A stretch of DNA of 64,000 nucleotides from Pseudoclavibacter terrae (GTDB taxonomy: Bacteria; Actinomycetota; Actinomycetes; Actinomycetales; Microbacteriaceae). Under the pieces are notes generated by a model. That model worked only from the letters and a program-made list of their open reading frames with translations, searched no databases and was not told the DNA's origin. This document shows, in pieces, positions 16,908 to 26,003 of the stretch (position 1 is the first letter of the stretch; each line of letters opens with the position of its first letter). The DNA lies in contig NZ_WBJX01000004.1 of assembly GCF_008831075.1 (NCBI RefSeq), positions 186,001 through 250,000 on the forward strand, written 5' to 3'. Position numbers and translations under genes: made by a program.

Positions 16908-16966
16908 AGACCGTGCGGGCGGGGCCGACGAAGCAAGCCAGGCCGAGGCGGGCCGGGTGCGGAGGG

Positions 16967-17857
16967 CTAGACGGCGACGAGGCGCGGCTGCGTGGATGCG
17001 GTGGCCGCGGCTGCTCCGGACACCGAGGCGCGGGCGTCGGCTGCGCTCGAGAAGAGTGCACGCTGCGTGAAGTCGAGCGAGTCGAGGTCGACGCGGGAGA
17101 TCGTGTCTTCCGGAACCGAGGTCCACCCGGCCGTGTCGATGCCCGTCGACGAGAAGACGGTGGTGCCGTCGGCCGCGCGGAGCATGCTCAGCCGGTAGTA
17201 CTCGTCGGTGTGCCCGTTGGGGAGCGTGGATGCGTCGATGCCGTACCGCGCGAACGTCTCCTCGGTGACGTGCGCCGTGCTCGAGGCGTGGACGACGACG
17301 AGCTCGTCGGCGGACAGGATGGTCGCGTTGAGGCTCGACTCGGGGAACTCGGCGCGGAGCACGCGCACGGCGGAAGCTGCCGCGTCCTCGAGCGAGAGCC
17401 CGTCGCGGACGCGCTGCCGGACGAGGCCGAAGTACAGCTCGCTGTCGGTGTCGCCAGCGACGGTCGCGCGGATCTCCGGGCGGAGCAGCTCCTCGAAGCG
17501 CCACGTGGGAACGATCGATCCGTTGTGTGCGAAGGCGAGCCCATCGGCCACGAACGGGTGCGTGTTGACCTTGGTGCGCTTGAAGTCGTCGGTGGCGAGG
17601 CGCAGGTGCACGATGCGGGCGTTGGAGGGGGCATCCGCGAGGAGTGTCGACAGCAGCGGGTCGTTCTGACCCGGCGTCGAGACGCGCAGCGATTCGATCT
17701 CGCGCTCGGTCTCGCCGAACCCGGCGGCGAGCCAGGCGGTACCCCAGCCGTCGTTGTGCACGCTGGTCATGCGCTGGAAGGCGTCGCTGTTCATGTCTCC
17801 GATCACCTTCGTGACGGTGGTGTCACGTGGGGCTGCGTAAGCGAGCAGACGGCACAT
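16967..17857 (-). CDS. class II glutamine amidotransferase (EgtC/YafJ-like)
   Basis: 296 aa. Begins MCRLLAYAAPRD, placing the N-terminal nucleophile Cys directly after the initiator Met as in Ntn-type class II amidotransferases. SVHNDGWGTAWL and HLRLAT, NTHPFVADGLAFAHNGSI are the glutaminase motifs (NG oxyanion residues about 115). No synthetase domain follows, as in the stand-alone EgtC/YafJ group. No ergothioneine genes are near, so the acyl acceptor is unknown. The start is certain: AAGGAG lies 8 nt before the ATG, and an upstream frame extension to 17962 would bury the catalytic Cys. Confidence 0.85.
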   Translation of the reverse strand: MCRLLAYAAPRDTTVTKVIGDMNSDAFQRMTSVHNDGWGTAWLAAGFGETEREIESLRVSTPGQNDPLLSTLLADAPSNARIVHLRLATDDFKRTKVNTHPFVADGLAFAHNGSIVPTWRFEELLRPEIRATVAGDTDSELYFGLVRQRVRDGLSLEDAAASAVRVLRAEFPESSLNATILSADELVVVHASSTAHVTEETFARYGIDASTLPNGHTDEYYRLSMLRAADGTTVFSSTGIDTAGWTSVPEDTISRVDLDSLDFTQRALFSSAADARASVSGAAAATASTQPRLVAV

Positions 17858-18019
17858 GTGCGAACTCCTTCCAGGTTGTCGAGCTTGCTGTCGGGTGTTG
17901 TTCGGAGCCGAGCGGCTCACGAGCATCTGACAATCCTGTGACAGTCGTGTCGCGCGGTCCACCTTCGCGACGCTGTGTGACGGACGATTGCGGCGGCCTA
18001 CGCGGCTCGTGCCCGCGGT

Positions 18020-18103
18020 GCCTGTCCAACATCAGTGCGATTTACGGCCGAATCGGGCCCGGAACGCCGAAACGGGCCGATATTGCACTGATGTTGGTCA
18101 GGC
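18020..18103. repeat. 84-bp palindrome downstream of pabAB (gap 17858-18202)
   Basis: Arms of about 30 nt (left GCCTGTCCAACATCAGTGC, right GCACTGATGTTGGTCAGGC) are nearly perfect inverse copies and flank a GC-rich centre that itself can pair (GGCCGAATCGGGCCC). It lies 100 bp after the pabAB stop and may terminate it. The rest of this 345-bp gap holds the promoter side of the amidotransferase gene, including two TGACA direct repeats at about 17928-17943, and nothing else I can identify. Confidence 0.65.
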
Positions 18104-18202
18104 ATCGGCGGCATCGGCGCCCGCGACGGGGCGGCGACCTCGGTCCGGCGAGGGGCCCAAGAATCGGGTCCGCACGGACGCCGCGGCTTGACGAGACCCG
18201 CC

Positions 18203-20380
18203 TCAGCTCCGCGACGACCTCGCGAAGGCGCGCCGCAGGGCACTCGCCTTCAGCTCGACCTCGAGCGTCTCGGCCTCCGGGTCGCTTGCGAGCACGATCG
18301 CGCCGCCTGCCCCGATCGACCAGCCGCGATCATCTCGGACGGCGGTGCGGATGACGATGCTCAGCTCGGTCGAACCGTCGGCGCCGAGCACGCCGAGCGC
18401 GCCCGAGTAGACGCCGCGGTCGCGGCCCTCGATGTCGCGCAGCAGCTCGACGCTGCGCAGCTTCGGCGCGCCCGTCATGGACCCACCCGGGAACAGCGCC
18501 CGCACGACGTCGAGCGGCGGTACGCCAGGCGCCGAGCCGCGAACCGTGGTGACGAGCTGGTGCACGGTCGCGTACGACTCGACGGCCATGAGGCTCGGCA
18601 CGTGCACGGAGCCTGGCGCGCAGACGCGGCCGAGGTCGTTGCGCAGCAGGTCGACGATCATGAGGTTCTCGGCGAAGACCTTCGGGTCGTTCGCGAGCTC
18701 GCGGGCGGCTGCCGCGTCGAGCAGCGGGTCGGATGCGCGGGCGGTGGTGCCCTTGATGGGCTTCGTCTCGTAGTCGCCGTCTGGGGTGCCCCGCAGGAAC
18801 CGCTCCGGGGAGGCGCTCACGACGGCGCCGCCGTCGAACTCGAGCAGCGCGGCGTACGGCGCGGGATCGGAGGCGCGCAGCTCGAGGAAGAGGTCGAGAG
18901 GGTCCGGGTCGGTGTCCGGCCTGAACTCGTTGGTGAGGCACAGCTCGTAGGAGTCGCCGGCGAGGAGATGCTCACGGCACCGCGCGATGTCGGCGGCGTA
19001 CTGGCCTCTTGACGTGTGCCAGGTTCCGGCGATGAGCGCGTCGGATGTGGTCGGTTGGCGCGCGCCTGCCGCCTGGGCGTCAAGCGTGGCGCGGACTTCC
19101 TCACCGAAGCGGTCTGCCGCCGATTCCGCGAGCGCGGAGCTCGTGGCCGTAGTGACAATCGTGACCGCGCCGGTCGCCCGGTCGACGATGACGGCGCGCC
19201 GCGGGTCGAGCCACCACGCATCCGGGAGACCGGGCTCGGGGGTGTCACCGCGCGGGGGCAGAGCACCGAGCATGCGGACGCCCAGTTCGTAGCCGAAGTA
19301 GCCGAGCAGCCCGCCGCGGAACGCGAGCCCCTCGCCGCCGACCGGGAGCATCCTCTCGAGGGTCTCCTGCACGGCCTCGAAGCTGCCGTCGCCGAACAGC
19401 CGCAGCACTCGCGCGGGTTCGCTCGCCGACCCTTCGCCCGAGATGGGGGCGTCGTCGGCGAGGATGCTCCACTGCGCCTGCCTGCCCGACTCGTCCGGCA
19501 CATCGACCCAGGCACTCGCGGGTCTCTGCCTCAGCAGGTCACGGTAGATCTGCGCGGCGGCGGCCTCGGCGGCCGCACGCCCGTCGGCCTGCGGCCCGCG
19601 CACGACGCGGCTCGCGACGAAGAGGTCGCGCGCGGTCAGCTGAGCGGTGGCCTCGAACTCCGCCGGTCTTCCCGTCACCACGGACGCACGTCTGTCCCCC
19701 GTCTCGGCCGGCGCCTCATCGCCCCGGGCGCCGTCGTTCGCGGCTGACTCGACGCCTGCCGGCGCTCCTCGACCCGCCGCATCCACTGCGGCCACGAAGT
19801 TCGCGACCATCTGCCGTCCGTGCTCGCTCGCGATCGACTCCGGGTGGAACTGCACGCCCCAGACGGTCCTGCCCGCGACTTCGAGGCCCTGCACAACCCC
19901 GTCCTCGCTGCGGGCGGTCACGCGCAGGCCTGCTGGCAGCGGTTCCTTCACGACCAGGGAGTGGTAGCGGGTGACCAGCGTGCCCTGCGGGATCCCTGCG
20001 AAGGGTCCAGTGCCGTCGTGCTCGAGCGGGGAACGCCAGCCGTGCCTCGCCTCGGGGGCGGCGACGACCTCACCGCCGAAGCGGGTGGCGATGCCCTGGT
20101 GCCCGAGGCACACCCCGAAGACGGGCAGATCCACCGCTGCCGCGAACGCAGCATCCAGCACCGCTGCGGCCCCCTGGAAGTCGGCGGCGTTGACCGGATG
20201 CCCCGGTCCGGGCGAGATGACGACCCCCGAGACGAGGCCGTCGGCGACCCAGCCGAGGCACCTGCGGATGGCAGCGGGGTTGCCGGCATCGACGACGCGC
20301 ACCTCACGGTCGCTGAGCTCGAGCAGCAGCTGCACGAGGTTGTAGGTGTAGGAGTCGCGGTTGTCGACGACGACGATCAC
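18203..20380 (-). CDS. fused aminodeoxychorismate synthase, PabA-PabB
   Basis: 725 aa bifunctional enzyme making 4-amino-4-deoxychorismate for folate. Residues 1-190 are the glutamine amidotransferase (VISPGPGHP; catalytic Cys in VFGVCLGHQG at about 95; His-Glu in WGVQFHPESI). A linker of about 40 residues is Ala/Glu-rich. Residues about 240-720 are the chorismate-binding synthase. The motif KPIKGTTAR carries the Lys nucleophile diagnostic for PabB; TrpE has Ala there. ITGA-type signature GSMTGAPKL and GVYSGALG complete the active site. It overlaps pabC by 4 nt. Confidence 0.93.
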   Translation of the reverse strand: MIVVVDNRDSYTYNLVQLLLELSDREVRVVDAGNPAAIRRCLGWVADGLVSGVVISPGPGHPVNAADFQGAAAVLDAAFAAAVDLPVFGVCLGHQGIATRFGGEVVAAPEARHGWRSPLEHDGTGPFAGIPQGTLVTRYHSLVVKEPLPAGLRVTARSEDGVVQGLEVAGRTVWGVQFHPESIASEHGRQMVANFVAAVDAAGRGAPAGVESAANDGARGDEAPAETGDRRASVVTGRPAEFEATAQLTARDLFVASRVVRGPQADGRAAAEAAAAQIYRDLLRQRPASAWVDVPDESGRQAQWSILADDAPISGEGSASEPARVLRLFGDGSFEAVQETLERMLPVGGEGLAFRGGLLGYFGYELGVRMLGALPPRGDTPEPGLPDAWWLDPRRAVIVDRATGAVTIVTTATSSALAESAADRFGEEVRATLDAQAAGARQPTTSDALIAGTWHTSRGQYAADIARCREHLLAGDSYELCLTNEFRPDTDPDPLDLFLELRASDPAPYAALLEFDGGAVVSASPERFLRGTPDGDYETKPIKGTTARASDPLLDAAAARELANDPKVFAENLMIVDLLRNDLGRVCAPGSVHVPSLMAVESYATVHQLVTTVRGSAPGVPPLDVVRALFPGGSMTGAPKLRSVELLRDIEGRDRGVYSGALGVLGADGSTELSIVIRTAVRDDRGWSIGAGGAIVLASDPEAETLEVELKASALRRAFARSSRS

Positions 20381-21279
20381 GCGCCGCGCCCGTCAGACGG
20401 GCGGCCGTCGAGGAGCGGCACTGCGCTCGTCTCCTCGAGGCGGGGACGCCAGCGTCGCACACGGGCGACGTCGAGGCCGAGGCGAGTGCCGTCGAGCATC
20501 GAGACGGGGCTGATGCCGTGGAGCGTGTTGAGGTACCAGAGCTCGTCCCACCCCCGGTCGGCGGATGCGGCGAGCGGGTCGGCGCGCAGCTCGCCTTCCA
20601 CGCGCGGGACGCCCGCCATGGCGAGCAGCTTGTCGAGCACGCCGAGCGTGGTCCCCGGAACGCGGCGACGTCCGTCGGGGATCACGAGGGTCTCGCCGCG
20701 CCAGCCGACGACGGTGCCGTGGGCGGCCTCGGTGATGACGCCGCGATCGTCGACGAGCAGCGCATCCGCGGCGCCTTGCTCGGCAGCGCTCGCCCGGACC
20801 TCCGACAGGTACGGGAAGTCGGGGCCCTTGACGGTCGGCCAGCGGCGTTCGTCGAGCCGCGTCACGAGCTTGGTGAGCGGCCGCGCCTCCGGGGCCGGCC
20901 GCAGGGCGAGCTCGACGAGCACGCGGTCGCCGCCAGCCTCGCCCTCACCGGCGAGGTGCGCCGACAGTCGTGGGAACCACGAGTCGGCGAGGGGCACGCT
21001 CTCGAACACGTCGGCCCAGATGCGCCGCCAGTCGGCGTCGACGGTGTTGGTGCCCGCGGGGCTTCCCGACCAGAGCAACGGGTGGGCGGTCGCCGCGTCT
21101 CCGAACAGCTCGCCGACGGATCGCTCGAAGCGCTCGCGGTGGGCGGCGTGGGCGATGACGCGGCCCGAGTCGACGCGCCACGACTCGACGACGCTGACTA
21201 CCGAGGCCTCCCGGCCGGCGGCGCCGCTGTCGTCGCGCGCGGCGCCTTCGCCTGCTTCGGCTGCACCATGACCCTGCAT
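20377..21279 (-). CDS. pabC: aminodeoxychorismate lyase-like class IV aminotransferase
   Basis: 300 aa, fold-type IV PLP enzyme. It follows pabAB without a gap on the same strand (4-nt overlap) and should split aminodeoxychorismate into p-aminobenzoate and pyruvate. The segment LVTRLDERRWPTVKGPDFPYLSEVRA includes the probable PLP Lys (VKGPDF). DDRGVITEAAHGTVVGWRGE and the phosphate-binding VPGTTLGVLDKLL follow. The divergence from ordinary PabC (a typical SKT motif is not obvious) means another type IV transaminase role is possible. Start at 21279 is the first ATG after the upstream non-coding region; a start further in is possible. Confidence 0.75.
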   Translation of the reverse strand: MQGHGAAEAGEGAARDDSGAAGREASVVSVVESWRVDSGRVIAHAAHRERFERSVGELFGDAATAHPLLWSGSPAGTNTVDADWRRIWADVFESVPLADSWFPRLSAHLAGEGEAGGDRVLVELALRPAPEARPLTKLVTRLDERRWPTVKGPDFPYLSEVRASAAEQGAADALLVDDRGVITEAAHGTVVGWRGETLVIPDGRRRVPGTTLGVLDKLLAMAGVPRVEGELRADPLAASADRGWDELWYLNTLHGISPVSMLDGTRLGLDVARVRRWRPRLEETSAVPLLDGRPSDGRGA

Positions 21280-21442
21280 CGCCCCATTCTGCCCCAGGAG
21301 CGGGGCTGCAGAGCGAAGGCGAGGACCAGGCGAGGGCGCACTCGTGGTCGCTTCCGGGGTGTTCTGACGACCACGACGCCGCCCCGAACCGTGTGGACTG
21401 CCCGGGAACCTCGTGGTCACCAGCGTGACGGAGAATGCTCGC

Positions 21443-21892
21443 ATGAGCGTTCCCATCCACCCAAGCAGCCCAAGCGCCCCAGGCACCACAACGAGCGTCG
21501 TCTTCGTCTGCAAGAAGAACGGCGGCAAGTCGCAGCTGGCGGCCGCCCTCCTGCGCGCCCTCGGCGACGAGTCGGTCAGCGTCGCCTCCGCCGGGACGGT
21601 GCCGGGCGGCTCCCTCAACGCCGAGTCGGTGGAATCGCTCGCCGAGTTGGGCATCGACGTCGGCGACGAGCGCCCAAAGCCGCTCACGCCGGCGATGCTC
21701 GACGGCGCGGACCTCGTCGTGGTCCTCGGCGACGAAGCGCAGCTGCCGGACGGCGTGACGGTTCCCGTCGAGCGCTGGATCACCGACGAGCCCTCCGAGC
21801 GCGGCATCACCGGCATGGAGCGGATGCGGCTCGTGCGCGACGACATCCGCGCGCGCGTCGCGGAGCTGCACGCGCGGCTCCGCGACGCCTGA
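21443..21892 (+). CDS. low-molecular-weight phosphatase / arsenate-mycothiol transferase-like protein
   Basis: 149 aa. The P-loop is VVFVCKKNGGKSQLAAALL: C-x5-K-S, with Lys in place of the usual Arg of C-x5-R-S. SAGTVPGGSLNAESVESLAELGIDV and a DEP triad (ITDEPSERG) match LMW-phosphatase/ArsC folds. In a mycothiol producer the arsenate-mycothiol transferase group is the best guess; no other arsenic gene is nearby. A -10-like GAGAAT lies 6 nt before the ATG, so the mRNA may be leaderless. Confidence 0.75.
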   Translation: MSVPIHPSSPSAPGTTTSVVFVCKKNGGKSQLAAALLRALGDESVSVASAGTVPGGSLNAESVESLAELGIDVGDERPKPLTPAMLDGADLVVVLGDEAQLPDGVTVPVERWITDEPSERGITGMERMRLVRDDIRARVAELHARLRDA

Positions 21893-21920
21893 GCGGACGG
21901 CCGCCCGTTCCATCCTCAGC

Positions 21921-22598
21921 TCACTGAGTCCGCGCAGCTCCATCACTCGCGGAGGTCGCGAAGCTCGCGAGCCGAGCCACGTGCCGCGCGAGGATGTCCG
22001 TCTCGACGTTGACGCGGTGGCCCACTTCGAGCGTGCCGAGCGTCGTCGCGCTGAGCGTCTCGGGGATGAGCGACACCTCGAACCAGTGACCGTCCCCGGG
22101 CACGCCGCTCGAGCCGGCAGCTCCCACGGCGCTGACGGCCCCGACCGCGCTGACGGTCAGGGACACCCCAGACACCGCCACCGACCCCTTGTCGACGAGC
22201 AACCCGGCGTGTACCGGGTCGATGGCGAAGCGGATGCGCCGCCACGCGTCGAAGTGCTCGACCTCCAGCACCTCGCTCGTCGAATCGATGTGCCCCTGCA
22301 CGATGTGGCCGCCGAGCCGGTCGCCGAGGCGCATGGCCCGTTCGAGGTTCACGGCGTCACCTTCCGCTCTGTCGCCGAGGGTGGATGCGCGCAGGGTCTC
22401 CCCCATGACGTCGGCCGTGAACGCATCGGCGTGCAGCTCGGCGACGGTGAGGCACACGCCGTCGACGGAGATGGAGTCGCCCACCTTGGCGTCGCTCACG
22501 CTGAGCGGACCGCGCACCGTGAGGCGCGCATCCGTGTCGCGCCTGACGATGCTCGTGATCTGGCCGAGCTCTTCGATGATGCCGGTGAACACGGTCAC
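21921..22598 (-). CDS. ribE: riboflavin synthase, alpha chain
   Basis: 225 aa with two lumazine-binding repeats. Begins (V)[13 protein letters not shown], has [14 protein letters not shown] and [15 protein letters not shown] in repeat boundary, and [15 protein letters not shown] in the second repeat. It dismutates two 6,7-dimethyl-8-ribityllumazine molecules to riboflavin. An insert of about 15 residues (Ala/Gly/Ser-rich, around residue 165) lengthens the second barrel slightly. GTG start overlaps the end of ribH. It is the last gene of the rib operon. Confidence 0.96.
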   Translation of the reverse strand: MTVFTGIIEELGQITSIVRRDTDARLTVRGPLSVSDAKVGDSISVDGVCLTVAELHADAFTADVMGETLRASTLGDRAEGDAVNLERAMRLGDRLGGHIVQGHIDSTSEVLEVEHFDAWRRIRFAIDPVHAGLLVDKGSVAVSGVSLTVSAVGAVSAVGAAGSSGVPGDGHWFEVSLIPETLSATTLGTLEVGHRVNVETDILARHVARLASFATSASDGAARTQ

Positions 22599-23104
22599 TC
22601 ACCCGCCGCGGCGGAGGGAACCGGCACGGATGCGGCCGGGAAGTCGCGCAGTGCGGTGGCCGTGGCGATGGCGGCGAGTGCCGCGTCCGCTCCCTTGTCT
22701 TCGAAGCTGCCGGGCAGGCCGATGCGCGCCTGCACCTGCTCCTCGTCGTCGCAGGTCAGCACGCCGAACCCGACCGGGATGCCCGTGCGCACGGCGACGT
22801 CGGTGAGACCGGCGGTCGCGGCCGAGCACACGTACTCGAAGTGCGGGGTGCCGCCGCGGATGACGACGCCGAGGGCGACGATCGCATCCGGCCCGCTGGC
22901 GGCGACCCGGCTCGCGGCGACGGGCAGCTCGAACGAGCCTGGCACCCGCACGACTCGCACGTCGGTGACGCCGGACGCCGCAAGGGCCCGTTGGGCGCCG
23001 TCGAGCAGCGCCGCCATCGCCGTGTCGTGCCACCGAGCCGCGACGATCACGACCCTCATCCCGGTACCGTCTGCCTGCACCGCCGGTGCTCCCTGTCCGC
23101 TCAT
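22595..23104 (-). CDS. ribH: 6,7-dimethyl-8-ribityllumazine synthase
   Basis: 169 aa. [53 protein letters not shown] (catalytic His region) and VPVGFGVLT-like segment [15 protein letters not shown] are lumazine synthase signatures. It condenses DHBP with the pyrimidine diamine. ATG at 23104 has GAGAGGAG 8 nt upstream and overlaps ribB by 4 nt. Confidence 0.96.
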   Translation of the reverse strand: MSGQGAPAVQADGTGMRVVIVAARWHDTAMAALLDGAQRALAASGVTDVRVVRVPGSFELPVAASRVAASGPDAIVALGVVIRGGTPHFEYVCSAATAGLTDVAVRTGIPVGFGVLTCDDEEQVQARIGLPGSFEDKGADAALAAIATATALRDFPAASVPVPSAAAGE

Positions 23105-23799
23105 CGCAGTGCTCCTCTCGTCAGCGCCTCCGCGGCGCGCGTGCTCGTTTCGTGGTGGTGCTGGCTCTGCGTGCCGGTCAGGGCCGGGAAGCCCGGGTGC
23201 CGCATCCGGTAGCCGACGATGTCGTCGACCTGCAGCAGCACGAGGTCGTGCGCCGATGCGAGCGCGCCTGCCTCGGCGTACGAGAGCATCTCGCCGTCGT
23301 CGCGCACGAGCTCCGCGATGACGCCGACCTCGCCTGCACCGGCCAGGCGCACGAGGTCGACGGCCGCTTCCGTGTGCCCCGGTCGCTCGAGCACGCCGCC
23401 GTCGACGGCGCGCAGCGGCAGCACGTGTCCGGGGCGGATGAGGTCGCGCGGCGTCGAACCGGCGGCCGCGAGCGCGCGCACGGTGGTCGCGCGGTCGCTT
23501 GCCGAGATGCCGGTCGTCACGCCAGCGGCCGCATCCACGGTGACCGTGTAGGCGGTGCCGCGCGCATCCTCGCTGCGTTCGACCATGAGCGGCAGCTCGA
23601 GCCGATCGGCGAGGTGGCCGGGCAGCGGCGCGCACAGGAGTCCGGACGAGTAGCGGATGATCCACCCCACCCACTCGGGCGTCGCCGTGGTGGCGGCGAG
23701 GATCGCGTCGACCTCGTTCTCGCGCGAGGCGTCGTCGGCGACGAGTACCGGCCGCCCGGCCCGCAGCGCTTCGAGCGCGCGGGCGAGCTGGGCGCTCAT
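23101..23799 (-). CDS. ribB: 3,4-dihydroxy-2-butanone 4-phosphate synthase (stand-alone)
   Basis: 232 aa. The acidic active-site loop reads SRENEVD (typical DRENEGD); [32 protein letters not shown] and the [11 protein letters not shown] motif are all present. It makes the C4 unit of lumazine from ribulose 5-phosphate. The usual actinobacterial bifunctional RibBA has a GTP cyclohydrolase II half; here the protein stops about 20 residues after the DHBP domain, with a short His/Thr/Arg tail. GTP cyclohydrolase II must therefore be encoded elsewhere. Start at 23799 fits the conserved N-terminus [19 protein letters not shown]. Confidence 0.93.
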   Translation of the reverse strand: MSAQLARALEALRAGRPVLVADDASRENEVDAILAATTATPEWVGWIIRYSSGLLCAPLPGHLADRLELPLMVERSEDARGTAYTVTVDAAAGVTTGISASDRATTVRALAAAGSTPRDLIRPGHVLPLRAVDGGVLERPGHTEAAVDLVRLAGAGEVGVIAELVRDDGEMLSYAEAGALASAHDLVLLQVDDIVGYRMRHPGFPALTGTQSQHHHETSTRAAEALTRGALR

Positions 23800-24902
23800 G
23801 CTGCGACCCCCTCGGCGGCGACGGCGCGGTCGTACTCCGCGTTCGCGCGCGTGTCCCGAACGAGGTGGATGAGCGTGTCGACGCCAAGCGGACGCACGGA
23901 CTCGGTGGCCCATCGGCTCGCGTCGCGCAGACGGCCGATGTCGAGTGACGAGACGGAGCTCGCGCCGTCGCCCAGGAGGATCGGCGCGACGTAGGCGTCG
24001 ATCTCGTCGACGAGACCAGCTCGCAGGAACGCCGCCGAGATGGTGGGACCGCCCTCGACGATCACGTGGCGGACGCCGAGCAGGCGCAGCTCCTCGAGTG
24101 CGGTGACCGGGTCGTGGGTCCTCAGGTGGACGAACAGCTCGGGGTCCGCGCGAACGGCGGCGTCTGCGGCCACGTCCCGCAGCCCCATCACGACACGGAG
24201 AGGTTGGGGCGCATGGCCGGCCGCGGGCCCGCGGACGGAGAGCGTCGGGTCATCGGAGCGCTGCGTGCCCGTGCCGACGAGGATCGCGCACGCCTCGCTG
24301 CGCCGCTGGTGCGCGTGCAGCCTCGCGGCTTCCGAGGTGATCCACCGGCTCGACCCGTCTGCGGCGGCGATCCGCCCGTCGAGCGTGGATGCGAGCTTGA
24401 GCGTCACGAACGGCCGACGCTCGATGACGCCGGTGAGCCAGACGCGCAGGAGCGCCTCGCCTTCGGCAACCCGGAGCCCCCCGAGCGCGTGCACCCCGCG
24501 CGTGCGCAGGCGTGCCGCTCCCCCGGCCGCGACCGGGTTCGGGTCGGCGACCGAGTAGACGACCTCAGCGACGCCGGCGCCGAGCAGGGCATCCGCGCAC
24601 GACGGCGTCCGCCCGGTGTGGGAGCACGGTTCGAGCGTCACGACGGCCGTCGCACCCCGCACCTCCGCGCCGGCAGACCGGGCGTCGTCGAGCGCGGCGG
24701 CCTCCGCGTGCGGGGTGCCGGCCCCTCGGTGGAAGCCGCGTCCCAGGATGCGGCGCGGGCCGCCGCCCGGAGACGGCGGTGCGAGCAGCACGCACCCGAC
24801 CCTGGGGTTCGGGTCTCTCAGTGGCCCGCGGGCCGCGAGGGAGAGCGCCAGTTGCATGGCGGCGTCGACAGACTCGACGCGGTTGGATTCTTGGATCGGC
24901 AT
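23796..24902 (-). CDS. ribD: bifunctional diaminohydroxyphosphoribosylaminopyrimidine deaminase / reductase
   Basis: 368 aa, first gene of the rib operon. The deaminase domain (1-150) has zinc ligands in HAEAAAL and [17 protein letters not shown]. The reductase domain (about 155-360) has [32 protein letters not shown] and [15 protein letters not shown]. It converts the GTP cyclohydrolase II product in two steps. ATG at 24902 has GGAGG about 9 nt upstream; the frame is open further upstream but that part lies in the riboswitch leader. Confidence 0.95.
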   Translation of the reverse strand: MPIQESNRVESVDAAMQLALSLAARGPLRDPNPRVGCVLLAPPSPGGGPRRILGRGFHRGAGTPHAEAAALDDARSAGAEVRGATAVVTLEPCSHTGRTPSCADALLGAGVAEVVYSVADPNPVAAGGAARLRTRGVHALGGLRVAEGEALLRVWLTGVIERRPFVTLKLASTLDGRIAAADGSSRWITSEAARLHAHQRRSEACAILVGTGTQRSDDPTLSVRGPAAGHAPQPLRVVMGLRDVAADAAVRADPELFVHLRTHDPVTALEELRLLGVRHVIVEGGPTISAAFLRAGLVDEIDAYVAPILLGDGASSVSSLDIGRLRDASRWATESVRPLGVDTLIHLVRDTRANAEYDRAVAAEGVAA

Positions 24903-25017
24903 CGCCGGTGACCTCCGCATTTCGCGTGCCACGGGGCCATATCCCGGTGCCGGCGCAGCCGGAGATTCCGGCAGCCGACGCCAACGAAGGCCCTCGCCGA
25001 AACGAGCGCCTCCCATG

Positions 25018-25150
25018 CACCTACCATCCGGACTTTAACCGTCGGTCCCAGAATTTCACTGAGTCAACCGCTCGCGGACGAGCGGGTCGCGGACTCTCAC
25101 CGCCGGTTCGGACTTTCACCGACCCCGGAGCATGTTGCACGGCGAGCCTA
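25018..25150 (-). promoter_or_regulatory. FMN riboswitch (RFN element) and -10 box of the rib operon
   Basis: Read on the minus strand, the aptamer runs from 25131 to 25018. It has the conserved RFN blocks: GGGGTCGGTGAAAGTCCG, ACCGGCGGT, GAGTCCGCGAC, and near the end GGACCGACGGTTAAAGTCC then GGATGG. TAGGCT at 25145-25150 is the -10 box, so transcription starts about where the aptamer begins. The 115 nt between the aptamer and ribD are GC-rich with CCGGAATCTCCGG-type pairing but no U-tract. Control is therefore probably translational or Rho-linked rather than intrinsic termination. Confidence 0.93.
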
Positions 25151-25223
25151 GACGAGCCGACCATCGGAAGACAGCGTGTGACGCCCCGAAACCGACTTCG
25201 TCGCCAGATTCCAGGAACGCGGC

Positions 25224-26003
25224 CTACGCGACCACTTCGCGCAGGCCGATCGCGAGGTGCACGTCCTGGCGCTGACCGCCGGAGTGCACCAGCGCGGAAC
25301 CGTCATCGTCGACCGTGAGCTGCGTGCGGTGGCTGCGCAGGGCCGCGACGACGGCGTCGCGGTGCTGCTCGAGGTCGAACCATTCGAGGTCGCCGATCTC
25401 GGCCGCGAGATCACGTTCGCTCTGCTCGACGAGCTCGGCGAACCGGACGCCGGCACCCTGCGCGGCGGCGAGGCTCGCTTCCCGAGCTCGAACGTGGTCG
25501 GGGTGCCCGTAGCCGCCCGTCGCGTCGTAGCTGACGACGAGATCCGGCTCGTCGTGCGCGATGACGGCGGCGAGGTCGGTCGTCACCTCCTCGATCGGGG
25601 CCACGCTGAACGCCCGCAGGTCGGTGTCATCGGCGGGACCGGCGAGACCTGGCCGCAGCCAGCGCATCCCGGAGTCGCGGTACTCGCGCGACTCGAGGCC
25701 CGCTGCCCGTGCGGGCGGCGTTCCGAGCCACCGGTGCTGGTCGATGCCAAGCGCATCGAGGGACCCGCGCAGCTCGCGCTCGCGCACGTCTGCGAGGTCC
25801 GCGACCGACGTGTCGGCGGGAAGGACGCCCGCGACGATCTCACCGAGCTCACCCCGCGTGCAGGTCACGAGCGTCACCTTGGCGCCGCGCTCGTGCAGCT
25901 CGCGGAGCAAGGCGCCGCCCGCGAGGGCTTCGTCGTCGGGATGCGCGTGCACGATGAGGACGTGGCGCACGGAGTCGAGCAGGCTTGCACGCCGCTCAGG
26001 CAT
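25224..26003 (-). CDS. mshB: mycothiol biosynthesis deacetylase MshB-like (PIG-L family)
   Basis: 259 aa. Zinc-binding motif VHAHPDDEALAGG at residues about 18-30, with the third ligand in GGYGHPDHVRARE. This is the PIG-L/LmbE fold. MshB removes the acetyl group from GlcNAc-inositol. The gene lies directly after mshA on the same strand and overlaps it by 8 nt, which favours MshB over the mycothiol-S-conjugate amidase Mca of the same family. At 259 aa it is slightly shorter than mycobacterial MshB (about 300). Confidence 0.85.
   Translation of the reverse strand: MPERRASLLDSVRHVLIVHAHPDDEALAGGALLRELHERGAKVTLVTCTRGELGEIVAGVLPADTSVADLADVRERELRGSLDALGIDQHRWLGTPPARAAGLESREYRDSGMRWLRPGLAGPADDTDLRAFSVAPIEEVTTDLAAVIAHDEPDLVVSYDATGGYGHPDHVRAREASLAAAQGAGVRFAELVEQSERDLAAEIGDLEWFDLEQHRDAVVAALRSHRTQLTVDDDGSALVHSGGQRQDVHLAIGLREVVA

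Noticed and set aside
14786-16936. 716-codon open frame on the minus strand
   Set aside because: Antisense to glycerate kinase and the DASS transporter, with no domain and an Arg/Asp/His-rich composition.
18203-20380. Fused PabA-PabB read as anthranilate synthase (TrpEG)
   Set aside because: The PIKGT motif with Lys is PabB-type and pabC overlaps it; no trp genes are nearby.
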